DNA of 64,000 nt from DTLC01 sp964555645 (GTDB lineage: Bacteria > Verrucomicrobiota > Verrucomicrobiia > Limisphaerales > DTLC01), in NCBI GenBank assembly GCA_964555645.1, contig CAZKTA010000002.1, positions 186,001 to 250,000 on the forward strand, written 5' to 3'. Below, piece after piece: positions 9,369 through 19,594 of the stretch; the first letter of the stretch is position 1; each line of letters starts with the position of its first letter. Both the position numbers and the translations under genes were made by a program. Below the pieces are notes generated by a model. It did not search any database. It saw only the letters and a program-made list of their open reading frames with translations, and had not been told where the DNA came from.

Positions 9369-12300
9369 TCAGTCTTCCGCAAACAGGTATTCAATGTCGC
9401 TTGCGGTGAGACTGCGCGCGAAGCCTTCCTCACCGAGCACATCAGCAATTGTTTGGGCCTTGTTTTGTTGCAATTCCCAGATCTTTTCCTCGACGGTGTA
9501 GGGCGCAATCAACCGATACGCATTGACTGTGTGTGTTTGGCCGATCCGATGCGTGCGGTCAATTGCCTGCGCCTCGACCGCCGGATTCCACCACGGATCG
9601 TATAGCACAACGTAGCTTGCAGCTGTTAGGTTGAGGCCTGTGCCGGCCGCACGCAAGCTCAGCAGAAACACACACGGATCAGGATCGTTCTGGAACGCGT
9701 TGACAACGTCAAGGCGGTGTTTGGTCTGGCCAGTGAGGATGTGCGTTTTGATCTGGCGTTGAGCGCACTCTACCTGCAACAGCTCGAGCATTTGCACGAA
9801 TTGACTGAACACGAGCACCTTTTGTCCTTCGGCAAGCAACGTGTCTAGCAGCTCGAACAACGTGTCTGTCTTGCCGCTGGGCGAATCATTCCCAACAAGA
9901 CGCGGGTGACAACAAATTTGCCGCAACCGTGTCAGCGCAGCCAAAACCTGCAGTTTGCTCCGGTTGACACCCTTCTGCTGAACGGCTTTCATGACCTCCT
10001 CGCGCGACCGACGTAACTCGGCCAGGTAAAGCTTACGTTGGTCATCGTGCAACTCGCAGTCGCGCCGTTGTTCGATGCGGTCCGGCAGGTCTTTTGCAAC
10101 TTGTCTCTTTAGCCGGCGCAGGATCAACGGCCTGATTTTAGCGGCCAGCTTGCGCCGTGCGATTCGCACGGTCCCATCCTCTGTCTCACCGCGCGGGTCG
10201 TATGTCTGCAGAAAATACTCTTGATCACCCAAATAGCCCGGCTGAATGAAATCAACTATGCTCCACAAGTCCAACAACCGGTTCTCAAGGGGCGTACCTG
10301 TGAGCGCAAGTCTGTGCTCGCACTTAAGCTCTTTGACGGCCTGTGTGACCTGCGCTTCGGGATTTTTGATGAACTGTGCCTCGTCTAGGATTACAGCCCG
10401 GAACTCAAACTTTTGCAGTTCCTCAAGGTCGCGCCGCAACAGCGCGTAATTTGTGACGATCAGATCATGCTCCGGTATTTGACCACGCAGGTTGTGCCTC
10501 GCGGCGCCGCTTTGCAAAACCAACACCTTCAGGTCTGGGACAAATCGCTCAGCCTCGCGACGCCAGTTCTGAAGGACCGAAGCCGGGCAGATAACAAGCG
10601 CAGGCTTCGGGTCTTTCTTGTGGCGCTCCTTGAGCCAAGCCAACCATGCCAGTGTCTGCACTGTTTTGCCCAAACCCATGTCGTCCGCAAGGATACCCCC
10701 TAACTTGCGCTCGGTCAGATGACATAGGAAATCGAACCCATCCTTTTGATACGGACGCAACTTCGCCTTGACGATTGCCGGTAGTTTCACCTGTGGGACG
10801 ACACGAAAATTCTTGAGCCGTTCCCGCAACGCGCGCGCCTCAGCTGTTTGAGCAAACCGCGCAAGACCTTCATCGTCCAGGTGCGCCGCTTGCTCAAGCC
10901 CAATTTTCTGTGGGACCGGAATAAGCCCATCCACACCAAGATCGGCCATTGTTTCATGCGCGGCTTGGACTGCCGCGGTGTCTAGCTCGACCCAGCCTGC
11001 ATTTGGCAGCTTGACATAGCGACCAGTCGCGGTGGCTAGCCGCTCGAGGTCAGCCTTTGTAAGCTTAAGTCCTTCCTGTTCCCATTCTGCACAAACCGAG
11101 AGCCAGTCAATCCCACTGCCCTTGACCAAAACGCGCGGTTTGAGTCTGCGCGGGTTCAAAAACAAACGGTGAAAAGCCGCGTTGCCGAGGTAATCAGCCT
11201 GGGGTGGCCGGTCGGCCCATGCCATTGCAAGGGCGGTTAAAAACCCTTCAGTCGCGTCGCCAACCCATAAACCTGGCTCAGGTGTGAACCAATCGAGCTT
11301 ACGCAACCATTCTGTTGCAGGCTCAAGACGCGGGTCATCCAGAATCTCCGGTTTGTCATGGGTGCGTCTGGTAGATTGTTGCTCGGGTTGCCACTCATGG
11401 CCAGTCCATACCCATAGGCTCTTGTCGCGTTCACTTCTTGCAACTAAACGCAGCCGAATTGTGTCATCGAGCAATTCAAACACAAATTGTGGTCTTGCTC
11501 GGTGAACCACACATAACTGCTCCCAATCCACTGTGCTCGTGGGGTGTACTCGGCGCAGGTGTAACAGCAACCTGTGGCTAAGCTTGCGCACCGGCACCGT
11601 CGGGTTGCTCGCCCAGTACTCGAGCAACATAGACGGAGGTGGATTGCGCAACAGATAAAAAGTGTTCTTGACCAACACCAAAGGCGGTCGTTGGCCAAAA
11701 AAACGCACCTCCGTAACCGAATGCCGTTCCCCGTTTGGCAAAGCCAACTTGTGCAGAAACTGCAGTTCGCCGTCCTGCTTTTCGATATGTGGCACAAGTT
11801 CAGCGATCTGACCGTTAAACCTAACATGGCCGCTGCCGTCTCGGAACTCGAGCCTTTCTAAATTGCCCCATTGAGCAAGCCATTGCAAAAGTTCGACGTC
11901 CGAGAGCAACAATGTTGTATCGGCCTCGCGTTTAGCTGCGTGCGTCTCGGTTAGCCACTGTATGAATTCCCAGTCACTGGGCGGGAACAGTTCTTCCTCG
12001 TGAGTTGCGCGTCGGGTCAACTCGGCAAGCTCCTGAATGCTCTTCTGTTTTTCGCCTGCCCGCGGGCGTTCGACTAAAAATGTGATTGCCAGCTTGTACA
12101 AGCCGGGGGCCAATTTATCCGGCTCAGGATTGCACATAATGCGCAGCGCAGCGCGCGGCGCATCTAGGTGCGTTGGCGTTGGGGGCAACAACCATTGCTC
12201 AAGAAGCTGAACGGCATTGTCCTGTCGTTCGGCCTTTAGTGCCTGAACAAACCTGTCCTCGCTAGCGTACTTGGTGAGCTCGCTCGGTAATGGCCGTTTG

Positions 12301-12638
12301 GCGCGCAAAAACAAAAAGGCCAATTGCTCAAGCCGCACCTTGCCATGTACGGAAAGCATTCGTTGCCACCAGTCGGTGTCAGGGAAATCGCGTCGTGAAA
12401 GCGACAGTTTCTCAAAGTAATCTTCCAGCAGCAGCCATGCACGCTGCGGGTCAGTGCAGGATGCAAAATTTACCAGTAACTGCTCGCGTTCCGCAATTGC
12501 GGCTTGAGAATCAGATAACTGCCGGCGCAGCTCGGCAAGCGCGCCGTACGTCTGTTCCAACACCTGATGATGTGCATCGTACTTGGTGGCGCCGTTTGGG
12601 CGCCGCCCGTTACCGTTACCGCTTAAACGTCTGGCCAT
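9369..12638 (-). CDS. SNF2-family DNA-dependent ATPase / helicase
   Basis: 1089 residues. The N-terminal 600 residues have no motif I recognise. The C-terminal half is a complete SNF2 motor: motif I DDMGLGKTVQT (about residue 652), DEAQ box (about 749), motif III LTGTPLENRLLDLWS, then the second RecA lobe with VLVFSQF, AGTGLNLTAA and the HRIGQ motif (about 1031). Bacterial members of this class are linked to transcription or repair through DNA translocation. It lies tail to tail with the epimerase gene and upstream of the decarboxylase, with 246 bases between. It seems a bystander within the polysaccharide region. No methylase or nuclease partner is adjacent, so there is no sign of a defence island. 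Confidence 0.93.
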   Translation of the reverse strand: MARRLSGNGNGRRPNGATKYDAHHQVLEQTYGALAELRRQLSDSQAAIAEREQLLVNFASCTDPQRAWLLLEDYFEKLSLSRRDFPDTDWWQRMLSVHGKVRLEQLAFLFLRAKRPLPSELTKYASEDRFVQALKAERQDNAVQLLEQWLLPPTPTHLDAPRAALRIMCNPEPDKLAPGLYKLAITFLVERPRAGEKQKSIQELAELTRRATHEEELFPPSDWEFIQWLTETHAAKREADTTLLLSDVELLQWLAQWGNLERLEFRDGSGHVRFNGQIAELVPHIEKQDGELQFLHKLALPNGERHSVTEVRFFGQRPPLVLVKNTFYLLRNPPPSMLLEYWASNPTVPVRKLSHRLLLHLRRVHPTSTVDWEQLCVVHRARPQFVFELLDDTIRLRLVARSERDKSLWVWTGHEWQPEQQSTRRTHDKPEILDDPRLEPATEWLRKLDWFTPEPGLWVGDATEGFLTALAMAWADRPPQADYLGNAAFHRLFLNPRRLKPRVLVKGSGIDWLSVCAEWEQEGLKLTKADLERLATATGRYVKLPNAGWVELDTAAVQAAHETMADLGVDGLIPVPQKIGLEQAAHLDDEGLARFAQTAEARALRERLKNFRVVPQVKLPAIVKAKLRPYQKDGFDFLCHLTERKLGGILADDMGLGKTVQTLAWLAWLKERHKKDPKPALVICPASVLQNWRREAERFVPDLKVLVLQSGAARHNLRGQIPEHDLIVTNYALLRRDLEELQKFEFRAVILDEAQFIKNPEAQVTQAVKELKCEHRLALTGTPLENRLLDLWSIVDFIQPGYLGDQEYFLQTYDPRGETEDGTVRIARRKLAAKIRPLILRRLKRQVAKDLPDRIEQRRDCELHDDQRKLYLAELRRSREEVMKAVQQKGVNRSKLQVLAALTRLRQICCHPRLVGNDSPSGKTDTLFELLDTLLAEGQKVLVFSQFVQMLELLQVECAQRQIKTHILTGQTKHRLDVVNAFQNDPDPCVFLLSLRAAGTGLNLTAASYVVLYDPWWNPAVEAQAIDRTHRIGQTHTVNAYRLIAPYTVEEKIWELQQNKAQTIADVLGEEGFARSLTASDIEYLFAED

Positions 12639-12884
12639 CGGAATACAACAACAAACTACTTTGTACTACTGACAGGCTACTATATCTCCAACAACCAGTG
12701 CTCCGGTCAACAACAAATCGAAAAAATTTTTTGCTTGGCTTTTGCACCATTTACAACGAGCCGCAGCCCGGCGCGCACACCGCCGTTTTCCGCCGACAAC
12801 AAAAAGAATCAATTCCGGTTAATCACGATGCCAACTTTAACTTCAGATGACTCTACTTTGTAGTCTTAGGCCCATGCATCAGTT

Positions 12885-13877
12885 TTAAATCCGACCTCTG
12901 AAAAAAACGATTGTCTTCTGGAGACCTTCGGTCAATCCGACTTTCGGCGACCAACCCAAATACTTTTTGGCCCGGGTGATATCAGGTTGGCGCTGCTTTG
13001 GATCGTCTTGAGGCAACGGCTTGAAAACAATCCGGCTCTGCGACCCTGTCACACGGGTCACTTCCTTTGCAAAGTCCAAAACTGTGATTTCGCTTGGATT
13101 GCCTAGGTTAACCGGCTCAACGACGTCGCTCATCATAAGCCGGTAGATTCCCTCGATAAGGTCGGTGTAGTAACAAAAACTGCGCGTCTGGCTTCCGTCC
13201 CCGAACACTGTAAGAGGTTTGTTCTTAAGCGCTTGACTGATGAAAGACGGTACTACGCGGCCGTCGTTCATGCGCATACGTGGGCCGTAGGTGTTGAAGA
13301 TTCGCGCAATCCGCGTCTGTATGCCATGTTCACGATGGTAAGCCATAGTAAGCGCCTCAGCGAATCGTTTGGCTTCATCGTAGCAACCACGCGGCCCAAC
13401 AGGATTAACATTGCCCCAGTAATCCTCGCTTTGCGGGTGCACCAAGGGATCACCGTAAACTTCGGACGTAGAAGCCAGCAGGAATCTTGCCCCCTTGTGT
13501 TTGGCCAGGCCAAGCGCCTTGTGCGTGCCGAGCGACCCCACTTTGAGCGTCTGAATCGGTAACTCGAGATAATCAACCGGACTCGCCGGTGATGCAAAAT
13601 GCCAAACGTAATCAACTGGTCCGGCTAAATAGATAAACTCGGTTACGTCCTGTTTTATGAATCTGAAATTCGGATTGCCGTATAGATGCGCAATGTTGTC
13701 GGTTGTGCCTGTCACAAGATTGTCAATGCCAATTACCTTGTGCCCGCGCTCGATCAATAGGTCAACAAGGTGTGAACCCAAAAAACCTGCCGCGCCGGTC
13801 ACAACCGACACTGGCTGGCGTGTTTTAGTTCGGTTTGATTTTTTCTGACTCTCACTGATCGAAGAATTGCTTTTCAT
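12885..13877 (-). CDS. UDP-glucuronate decarboxylase (UDP-xylose synthase)
   Basis: 330-residue extended SDR enzyme converting UDP-glucuronate to UDP-xylose. A short charged N-terminal tail (about 22 residues) precedes the NAD-binding GAAGFLGSH. Family marks include HFASPASPVDY, the catalytic STSEVYGDP, YDEAKRFAE, the strongly conserved RIFNTYGPRMRMNDGRVVPSFI and GDGSQTRSFCYY. It is the last gene of the minus-strand polysaccharide group, 44 bases after the sugar transferase. With the epimerase at 8.4 kb it forms the nucleotide-sugar supply for the surface polymer. Confidence 0.93.
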   Translation of the reverse strand: MKSNSSISESQKKSNRTKTRQPVSVVTGAAGFLGSHLVDLLIERGHKVIGIDNLVTGTTDNIAHLYGNPNFRFIKQDVTEFIYLAGPVDYVWHFASPASPVDYLELPIQTLKVGSLGTHKALGLAKHKGARFLLASTSEVYGDPLVHPQSEDYWGNVNPVGPRGCYDEAKRFAEALTMAYHREHGIQTRIARIFNTYGPRMRMNDGRVVPSFISQALKNKPLTVFGDGSQTRSFCYYTDLIEGIYRLMMSDVVEPVNLGNPSEITVLDFAKEVTRVTGSQSRIVFKPLPQDDPKQRQPDITRAKKYLGWSPKVGLTEGLQKTIVFFRGRI

Positions 13878-13921
13878 CGGAAAACACGGCTCGATCCATT
13901 GCTTGTGGGGCGCGAAGCCAG

Positions 13922-15313
13922 TTATTTGGCACCTTCAGCCCGAAACACGGCTGGGATCGTTCGAAGCAGGATTTTCAGGTCAAGCCACAATGACCAATTG
14001 TCGATATACTCCAGATCAAGCCGGACCCATTCCTTAAAATCGGCCACCTTGTTCCGACCCATGATCTGCCACAAACATGTCAGACCCGGTTTAACGCTCA
14101 GCCGCCTGCGATGCGACAGTTCATCAAAACACTTCACTTCCGCTACTGGCAGTGGACGCGGTCCGACCAAACTCATCTCGCCACGCAACACATTGTAAAG
14201 CTGAGGCAGCTCGTCGAGGCTGTACTTGCGCAAGAACCGCCCGACAGGGATAACACGCGGATCGTTTGTCATCTTGAACACCGGGCCGGACATCTCGTTA
14301 AAAACAGCAAGCTCCTGTTTGCGTTGCTCTGCATCTGTCACCATGGTGCGGAACTTGTACATCGTGAACGGTTTACCGTTAAGGCCACAGCGCAATTGAC
14401 GAAATAGAACCGGCCCAGGCGATGTTAATTTGATCAATAGTGCAATTACGGCAAACACAGGCAAAAGCAATATCAACAACACCGCTGCTCCAACAAAGTC
14501 AATCACCTGTTTTGCCACGCTCTGCCAGGATGGCTCCGGAGTCGATCGAAACACCATTACAGGCCGCCCATAAAAACTGTCGAAGCTCGGACGCGACACC
14601 TGCGCATTCAAGAAGTCCAATATTAGCCATGCTTCCACCCCTTCGGTTTCACAAGCCCGAATCAACGACTCCGCAAGCTGAAGATTTCCGCTCGGGATGG
14701 CGATGATTACGCCCCCTGCAGAATGCTCATGCATCAGGTTGACAAGCCCATCGACAGATTGTTCGTCCAGATTTAACTCCGCCACTATGTCAATTTCATC
14801 CGGCGGGCGAGCTTGCAAGTGTGCCCGCAGACGATTAAGCCCGTCGGTTGTACCAACAATCAAGAACGGTCGTTTAAGTTGTCCCTGGGTGAACTTCGTC
14901 CAGTAAAGCAACCGCAACGCTTCCTCCTTCAAAAGCACAAGCCCAAAACTGATGAAGCCAAACCAAATGATGACCGACCGCGCCAGTGTCAATTGTAAGA
15001 AGTAAACTGCCATGATCAGCACAACAGTTGTCAGCGCGCAACCCTTGAAAAGAGGCCAAATAATACCCTTCCGAGGGCCAAGTAGCGGGCGATCGTAAAA
15101 TCCGTTCGCTTCTAGCAACAACGGCGCAGCCGGGATCAACACAAGATACAACCAAACATAATGACCAAAAGGCGACGGTGGATTCAGTCCGAAAAGCTCC
15201 ATCACAAGCGCATCTGCCCTTAGCAGGTACGCCAAACTAAACGAGAGGGCAAAAAGACACGCATCAAGCAACTGGTGCAACTGCACACGGATCTGTCGCG
15301 CACGACTCAGCAT
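13922..15313 (-). CDS. Exopolysaccharide polyprenyl glycosylphosphotransferase
   Basis: 463 residues, PNPT initiating transferase (WbaP/EpsE class). It moves a sugar-1-phosphate from a nucleotide sugar to the undecaprenyl-phosphate carrier on the inner face of the membrane. The N-terminal half has about four membrane helices and a nucleotide-binding-like CoA_binding_3 region. A further hydrophobic segment (FVGAAVLLILLLPVFAVIAL) leads into the catalytic domain with FRQLRCGLNGKPFTMYKFRTM, KYSLDELPQLYNVLRG, MSLVGPRP and KPGLTCLWQI. It lies between the EpsI-like gene and the decarboxylase and would begin repeat-unit assembly. The sugar specificity cannot be read from sequence. Confidence 0.94.
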   Translation of the reverse strand: MLSRARQIRVQLHQLLDACLFALSFSLAYLLRADALVMELFGLNPPSPFGHYVWLYLVLIPAAPLLLEANGFYDRPLLGPRKGIIWPLFKGCALTTVVLIMAVYFLQLTLARSVIIWFGFISFGLVLLKEEALRLLYWTKFTQGQLKRPFLIVGTTDGLNRLRAHLQARPPDEIDIVAELNLDEQSVDGLVNLMHEHSAGGVIIAIPSGNLQLAESLIRACETEGVEAWLILDFLNAQVSRPSFDSFYGRPVMVFRSTPEPSWQSVAKQVIDFVGAAVLLILLLPVFAVIALLIKLTSPGPVLFRQLRCGLNGKPFTMYKFRTMVTDAEQRKQELAVFNEMSGPVFKMTNDPRVIPVGRFLRKYSLDELPQLYNVLRGEMSLVGPRPLPVAEVKCFDELSHRRRLSVKPGLTCLWQIMGRNKVADFKEWVRLDLEYIDNWSLWLDLKILLRTIPAVFRAEGAK

Positions 15314-15419
15314 ACTTCACCACCTAAATGCGCCGTTTTCCCGTGTGAAAACACCCAGATATTCCAAAAGCCAAAAGGGTGCAAACCAAAGCCCACAAGC
15401 CAAATCTTGCACGAGAACC

Positions 15420-16175
15420 TCATTTCAGAGCTACAGGCTTAGATTTTTCCTCTTCGAGCGGTTTGCCGGTTGCAAGCTGAAATTCGGGCACTGCAGCGGC
15501 AATAAACTCGCTTAACCGTTTATACACCGACTCTTCCTCACCTGGTGCACAGACGGTGAAACAGGTCACATACGCCCACCGCTGTAGCACACCAGTGCGC
15601 AACAGTTCCCTGGCCGTCCACCACATCCGCTCAAGCCCGGTTGCATCGCCGCTGAGCGCTCCGTCAGCTACGTACCAGTACACAAAAACTCCATGCCGCC
15701 TGACTTGGTACCCGCCAATGTTGTCCTGTCGGCTCAGCAGCTTGCGTGTAACCGGCAAAAGATATGGATGCGGCTTTGAAATTGGGATGGTCAGGCGCTC
15801 GGACGTGTCAATCCGCCACCCTGCACCAACAAGACAAAACTCCGGCTTGTGCAAGCTCGTGCGGTCGAGTCCCATCAAAACCACGTTCAAGAGAATTTTG
15901 AAGCCATCCGGAGCCTCGTAAAGTCGCTGGCCGTAACTTGTGTCTTTGGGCAGCGTATTGGTTACGATTGGGGGCTGTTCAACCTCTTCAGACTTGTAAT
16001 CGAGTACTTTTTCCGGCAAACAAACAGTTACGCGCAGGTTTTCGCCCGGGACCGGAGCTGTTGTAAGCCCTGGCGGTCCAAGTTTTTGGCCTGCCTTAAG
16101 CCGACCCAGCAGTGCGGCCGATGCACCAGTCAGCACAACCACAATGATCAATACGATTAGCTTCTGATTTTTCAC
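15420..16175 (-). CDS. Exosortase-associated protein, EpsI family (DUF3485)
   Basis: 251 residues with an N-terminal membrane anchor (residues 5-24) and an extracytoplasmic domain typical of EpsI: the segment HKPEFCLVGAGW with its conserved Cys, then YWYVADGALSGD and a Trp-rich stretch. EpsI-like domains accompany exosortases, fused or as the next gene, and are thought to assist sorting or EPS export; their biochemical role is unknown. The start ATG at 16175 overlaps the exosortase stop by four bases, so translation is coupled. Confidence 0.9.
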   Translation of the reverse strand: MKNQKLIVLIIVVVLTGASAALLGRLKAGQKLGPPGLTTAPVPGENLRVTVCLPEKVLDYKSEEVEQPPIVTNTLPKDTSYGQRLYEAPDGFKILLNVVLMGLDRTSLHKPEFCLVGAGWRIDTSERLTIPISKPHPYLLPVTRKLLSRQDNIGGYQVRRHGVFVYWYVADGALSGDATGLERMWWTARELLRTGVLQRWAYVTCFTVCAPGEEESVYKRLSEFIAAAVPEFQLATGKPLEEEKSKPVALK

Positions 16176-17317
16176 CGGCCAGCTCCTTGTTCAGATTCCG
16201 ATTTTGCAACCACCGGCTCCCTTAACAAACAACCCAAAAACATCAAACCAGCAATAGCCGGCACATATGGCAACAGGCTTAAAATGCCAAATGGACCGCC
16301 ATAATGCACGTAATTACCCCATTCCTGCCCAAATGCCTCAGCAGCAAACACAATTGTCATCATGCGAAACACGTTCCCAAGAACAGCAAGCGGCACGGTC
16401 GAGGCAATTATAACAACCCGTTTCCAGCCTTTCCTGAACCCGAGGAAAGCGTATATCGTCGAAATGGCAAAAATCGCTATCAAACTCCGAATTCCGCTGC
16501 AAGCCGGGGCAATCTCGTATTCGAATGTCCTGTCCTGCGTGAAAATACGTGTGCCCTCCCGGATAACGTTTATGCCCAGCAATGTCCGTGATAGCGTTGT
16601 TACGATTTTCGTGACAATTATCCGCAACGGGAAGCTGATCGGCCCAGCCAGTGAGCCCAACGGCACACAAAACGCAAACAATACGAACGGGAAAAAACTC
16701 TCGCGCAACCATCCCCTGCCCCAAACAAGCCCCATCAGGCCGTACACACCAATGAACATTGCAACGATTGAGACACGCGTCTGTTGTATTAGGTAACCGA
16801 AAATGTGCAGTACCAACCCTCCCACAACTAAAATCAACGCCGGCCACCATGTCCCTGTAACCGATTTCAAAAGCTTGTCGCGCTTCAAATATAACAGCAC
16901 AACAACAACCAACGGCACAAGCAAACCATGCCCGTCATCTGAGTTGGACATTCCTTCCATCACACGTTCCAACCATAAAAATGGCGACTCGAAAGGCGAC
17001 GGCCGCACGCCAACCGTCGGGCTGCTCACATACGCGTTGAACATCCAGTGGAACACCGAAGCCGTCGGTATGTACCCAAAGGTCGAGTTGCCAAGAAAAT
17101 GGAACAACGCAACCCACACGCCGAGCATGGCTAAGAAAAGCCACTTGTCCGGCAACTGCTGCCAGCACCGGGCTATTTCGGCTGCCACCTCACGAGCTTG
17201 ACTGCGCTTAGCAGTGGCAGGCCCGATTACATTGTTTAAATTCGCGGCTCCCACAACTCCAATCAGGCGTGTTAACGCCTGTCTGAAATGTTTAGCACTA
17301 AATTTCCAAAGCGGCAA
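16172..17317 (-). CDS. Exosortase (PEP-CTERM sorting transpeptidase)
   Basis: 381 residues with about eight membrane helices. Family signatures are clear: the active-site Cys in EIAPACSGIRS (about residue 271), the conserved Arg in LGNVFRMM (about 317) and the His in YVHYGGPFG (about 338), matching the Cys-Arg-His triad of exosortases/archaeosortases. It should cleave PEP-CTERM tails at the membrane. Three candidate substrates are encoded at 19.6-25.4 kb. A soluble N-terminal extension of about 50 residues precedes the first helix; a later start is possible. It follows the GT26 glycosyltransferase gene and overlaps the EpsI-like gene. The exosortase subtype was not assigned. Confidence 0.93.
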   Translation of the reverse strand: MPLWKFSAKHFRQALTRLIGVVGAANLNNVIGPATAKRSQAREVAAEIARCWQQLPDKWLFLAMLGVWVALFHFLGNSTFGYIPTASVFHWMFNAYVSSPTVGVRPSPFESPFLWLERVMEGMSNSDDGHGLLVPLVVVVLLYLKRDKLLKSVTGTWWPALILVVGGLVLHIFGYLIQQTRVSIVAMFIGVYGLMGLVWGRGWLRESFFPFVLFAFCVPLGSLAGPISFPLRIIVTKIVTTLSRTLLGINVIREGTRIFTQDRTFEYEIAPACSGIRSLIAIFAISTIYAFLGFRKGWKRVVIIASTVPLAVLGNVFRMMTIVFAAEAFGQEWGNYVHYGGPFGILSLLPYVPAIAGLMFLGCLLREPVVAKSESEQGAGR

Positions 17318-17398
17318 ATCATTATTAAGACCTCCATCAAAGAAATCAAAATCCCAATAAAACCCAGACGCGTACCCGCACTCGCCACAACATACAGC

Positions 17399-18178
17399 TC
17401 ATTGCAAACTGTATTTTCTGAGCCCGGTCAGTTGACAAAAAATGCAAAAAGCAAACAACGGGTTGTTACGCAGGTACCGACGCCATAACCTGCGTGGTTC
17501 GCAGCAAAGCCGAAACAACCATTCCAACCCGGCGCGCTGTATCCAGCGAGGTGCCTGCGGCACGCGCCCGGCCAAAAAATCAAAGGCTGCGCCAACCCCG
17601 AACATCAGGGTCGTGTCGAACTTGTCCAAATGCGCCGCCATGAACTTTTCCTGTTTGGGTGTGCTCAGGCCCACCCAAATTATGTCGGGCTTTAACCCGT
17701 TGACCAGCGCGGTCAATTCGTTTTCCTCGGCTTCTGTCAACGGCCGGAACGGTGGCGTGTATGTGCCGACAACTTTTATGCCGAGAAACTTTTCTTTCAA
17801 CCGTTCCTTAAGCATTTGCGCAACGCCTTCTGCGCCGCCGTACAAAAAATGTGTGTAACTGGTTTGCCGTGTAAATTCGCACACGGCATGCATTAGGTCC
17901 GGCCCATAAACCCTGTCCATGTGCCGGAAACCCTGTGCCCGGCCTATCCATACAGTTGGCATGCCATCCGGGGTATTAAGAAACGCACGGTTCAGTATCG
18001 CGCGAAACTCAGGGTCTTGCTGTGCCTCCATCACGCCGTGCACACCGGTCACACAAACATATCCTTTCTGCCTGTGTCCCAGCGCATCCGCCACAGCCCG
18101 TAACGCAAGCTGCATATTCAGCGCATGCACACCTACACCCAAAACATTTGCGCGCCCGAGCGCATTCACTTCTGACAT
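17399..18178 (-). CDS. WecG/TagA/CpsF family glycosyltransferase (GT26)
   Basis: 259 residues. GT26 enzymes add the second sugar, often N-acetylmannosaminuronate or N-acetylmannosamine, to a lipid-linked acceptor. Visible motifs are TGVHGVMEA, NTPDGMPTVW, RVYGPDLM, FLYGG, the basic and acidic block before IIWVGLSTPKQEKFMA, GVGAAFDFLAG and RAGLEWLFRL near the C-terminus. First gene of the minus-strand group GT26-exosortase-epsI-transferase-decarboxylase, so the group's promoter should lie in the 1.4 kb gap upstream. Confidence 0.93.
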   Translation of the reverse strand: MSEVNALGRANVLGVGVHALNMQLALRAVADALGHRQKGYVCVTGVHGVMEAQQDPEFRAILNRAFLNTPDGMPTVWIGRAQGFRHMDRVYGPDLMHAVCEFTRQTSYTHFLYGGAEGVAQMLKERLKEKFLGIKVVGTYTPPFRPLTEAEENELTALVNGLKPDIIWVGLSTPKQEKFMAAHLDKFDTTLMFGVGAAFDFLAGRVPQAPRWIQRAGLEWLFRLCCEPRRLWRRYLRNNPLFAFCIFCQLTGLRKYSLQ

Positions 18179-19594
18179 ACCAACACCTCGCTTCCACTAT
18201 TAAGCATGCTTAAACCTGTCGGGTCGGACACAGCCCAAAACTTACCAGCCCATCGGAACTAAACTCAAGCGCAACACGCAGCAAAAACCTTTAATGTGAT
18301 CTTCCCTACTATGCCGGATTAGGGACGAATAACCTGAGAATTTACGATGGCCAGCCCGCGAATGCGGAACCAACACAAAATCCAAAACATCAGTCTAGGA
18401 TCCAGAGTTAAAAACAAACCCTATAACTGGCCCCCGAAATGATTCGGAGTCGGATGCCCCTGCAACTTGCACAAGACGCACCTCCTCACTATCCGCATCC
18501 TGTGATCCAGCCCCACTTCACAAGGCCACGGCACACAAACCGGCTATTATCACTTAGCACTGCATCGGCAAGGTTCATGGGCAATCAGCCTTGCCTGTCT
18601 ACGCACTGGAGTTGTCCACAAAAACCAAGATTCGCCGGACTAACACATCAAGTCTACCCGTGCGCGCCGAGGAACGGGTTATGCACCAACCACAATACCA
18701 AGCCAACTCTGGCCGCGTGGCGGCTGCTCATGCACAATGCAGCCTAGACATTGTGGGTTTACCTGCTATCCGCCAGCCAAGCCACTGAAAAAAGTACCCT
18801 TTAGCCAACAGGCCAAGAGAACATTTGCACATGCATCGCAACAGAGTCATATTAAGGTCAGGGAAACAACAACCAAAAGCCTACCCCTAAAGCATAAAAA
18901 ACCTTACGCCGACCATTTTCACACAGCTCAAACTCCAAAACCCGCTTTTGTAAGAGGTAACATTTCTGGCTACTCAAAGTAGCCAAGGCGACGGCGCCCA
19001 GTAGCTTGCCAATCGCAGCCGAGTTGGGGCTTGTGAAACACGGCTCAACACCGGCAACTACTCAGCGAACAGTTAATCGGGAAACAAAGACCAGGTGAAA
19101 AACATGAACTTAACTCAAGTGCGCGACCCGCTCGTGCGGAGCCTGCTCGGCGTGGAAACGCCGGTCCAGCGAGCCAAAATTCATGGTGCCGAATAAAACG
19201 GCACCGTCGGCGGCGCAGATTTACAATCGCTTCCCTATGCCGTTGTAATGCTGCCAGGATAATCTGTAGTTTCATCCTTGGCACATAAAATATCTGCCAA
19301 CTAAGGCAAGCTTCACAACCACCGATTTTAGGATTAACAGAAGCAGATTTAGCTAGCGACGGTTTTGCAGCCCCGTGACAAACACATATGCCACCTCAAG
19401 CAGCTTGCATACACATGCAAAAAACTGCCTCTTTCGCCAGTCAGTTCAGCTCGCAAAGCGACGAAATTTGCGCACCTTAGAAGTTTTTAGTACGCCCTTT
19501 ATTTCTAAAGAGTCCCCTGCGATCTGGGTGCATCACTAAGCCGGACACGCACATCGGCTGGGCACCCCGAGTTGACACCTAAGCTAGTGCCGAT
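18179..19594. other. 1.4 kb gap without a convincing gene
   Basis: Six frames show only short open stretches with no recognisable product. Composition is rich in CA/AC steps. Small hairpins are present: GGCTACT / AGTAGCC at 18968-18984, GGCGT / ACGCC near 19149-19162, and GGTGCCG / CGGCACC near 19185-19206. None has a U tract. The gap separates the start of the exosortase operon from the end of the LamG PEP-CTERM gene. It may hold long leaders, an uncharacterised RNA or a decayed gene; I could not tell which. Confidence 0.4.

Noticed and set aside
9369..12638. SNF2 gene as part of a defence island
   Set aside because: No methylase, nuclease or other defence partner is adjacent; the neighbours are polysaccharide genes.
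18439..18982. Overlapping plus-strand frames of 65-102 codons
   Set aside because: His/Pro/Ser-rich translations of a CA-rich sequence with no motif or ribosome-binding site.
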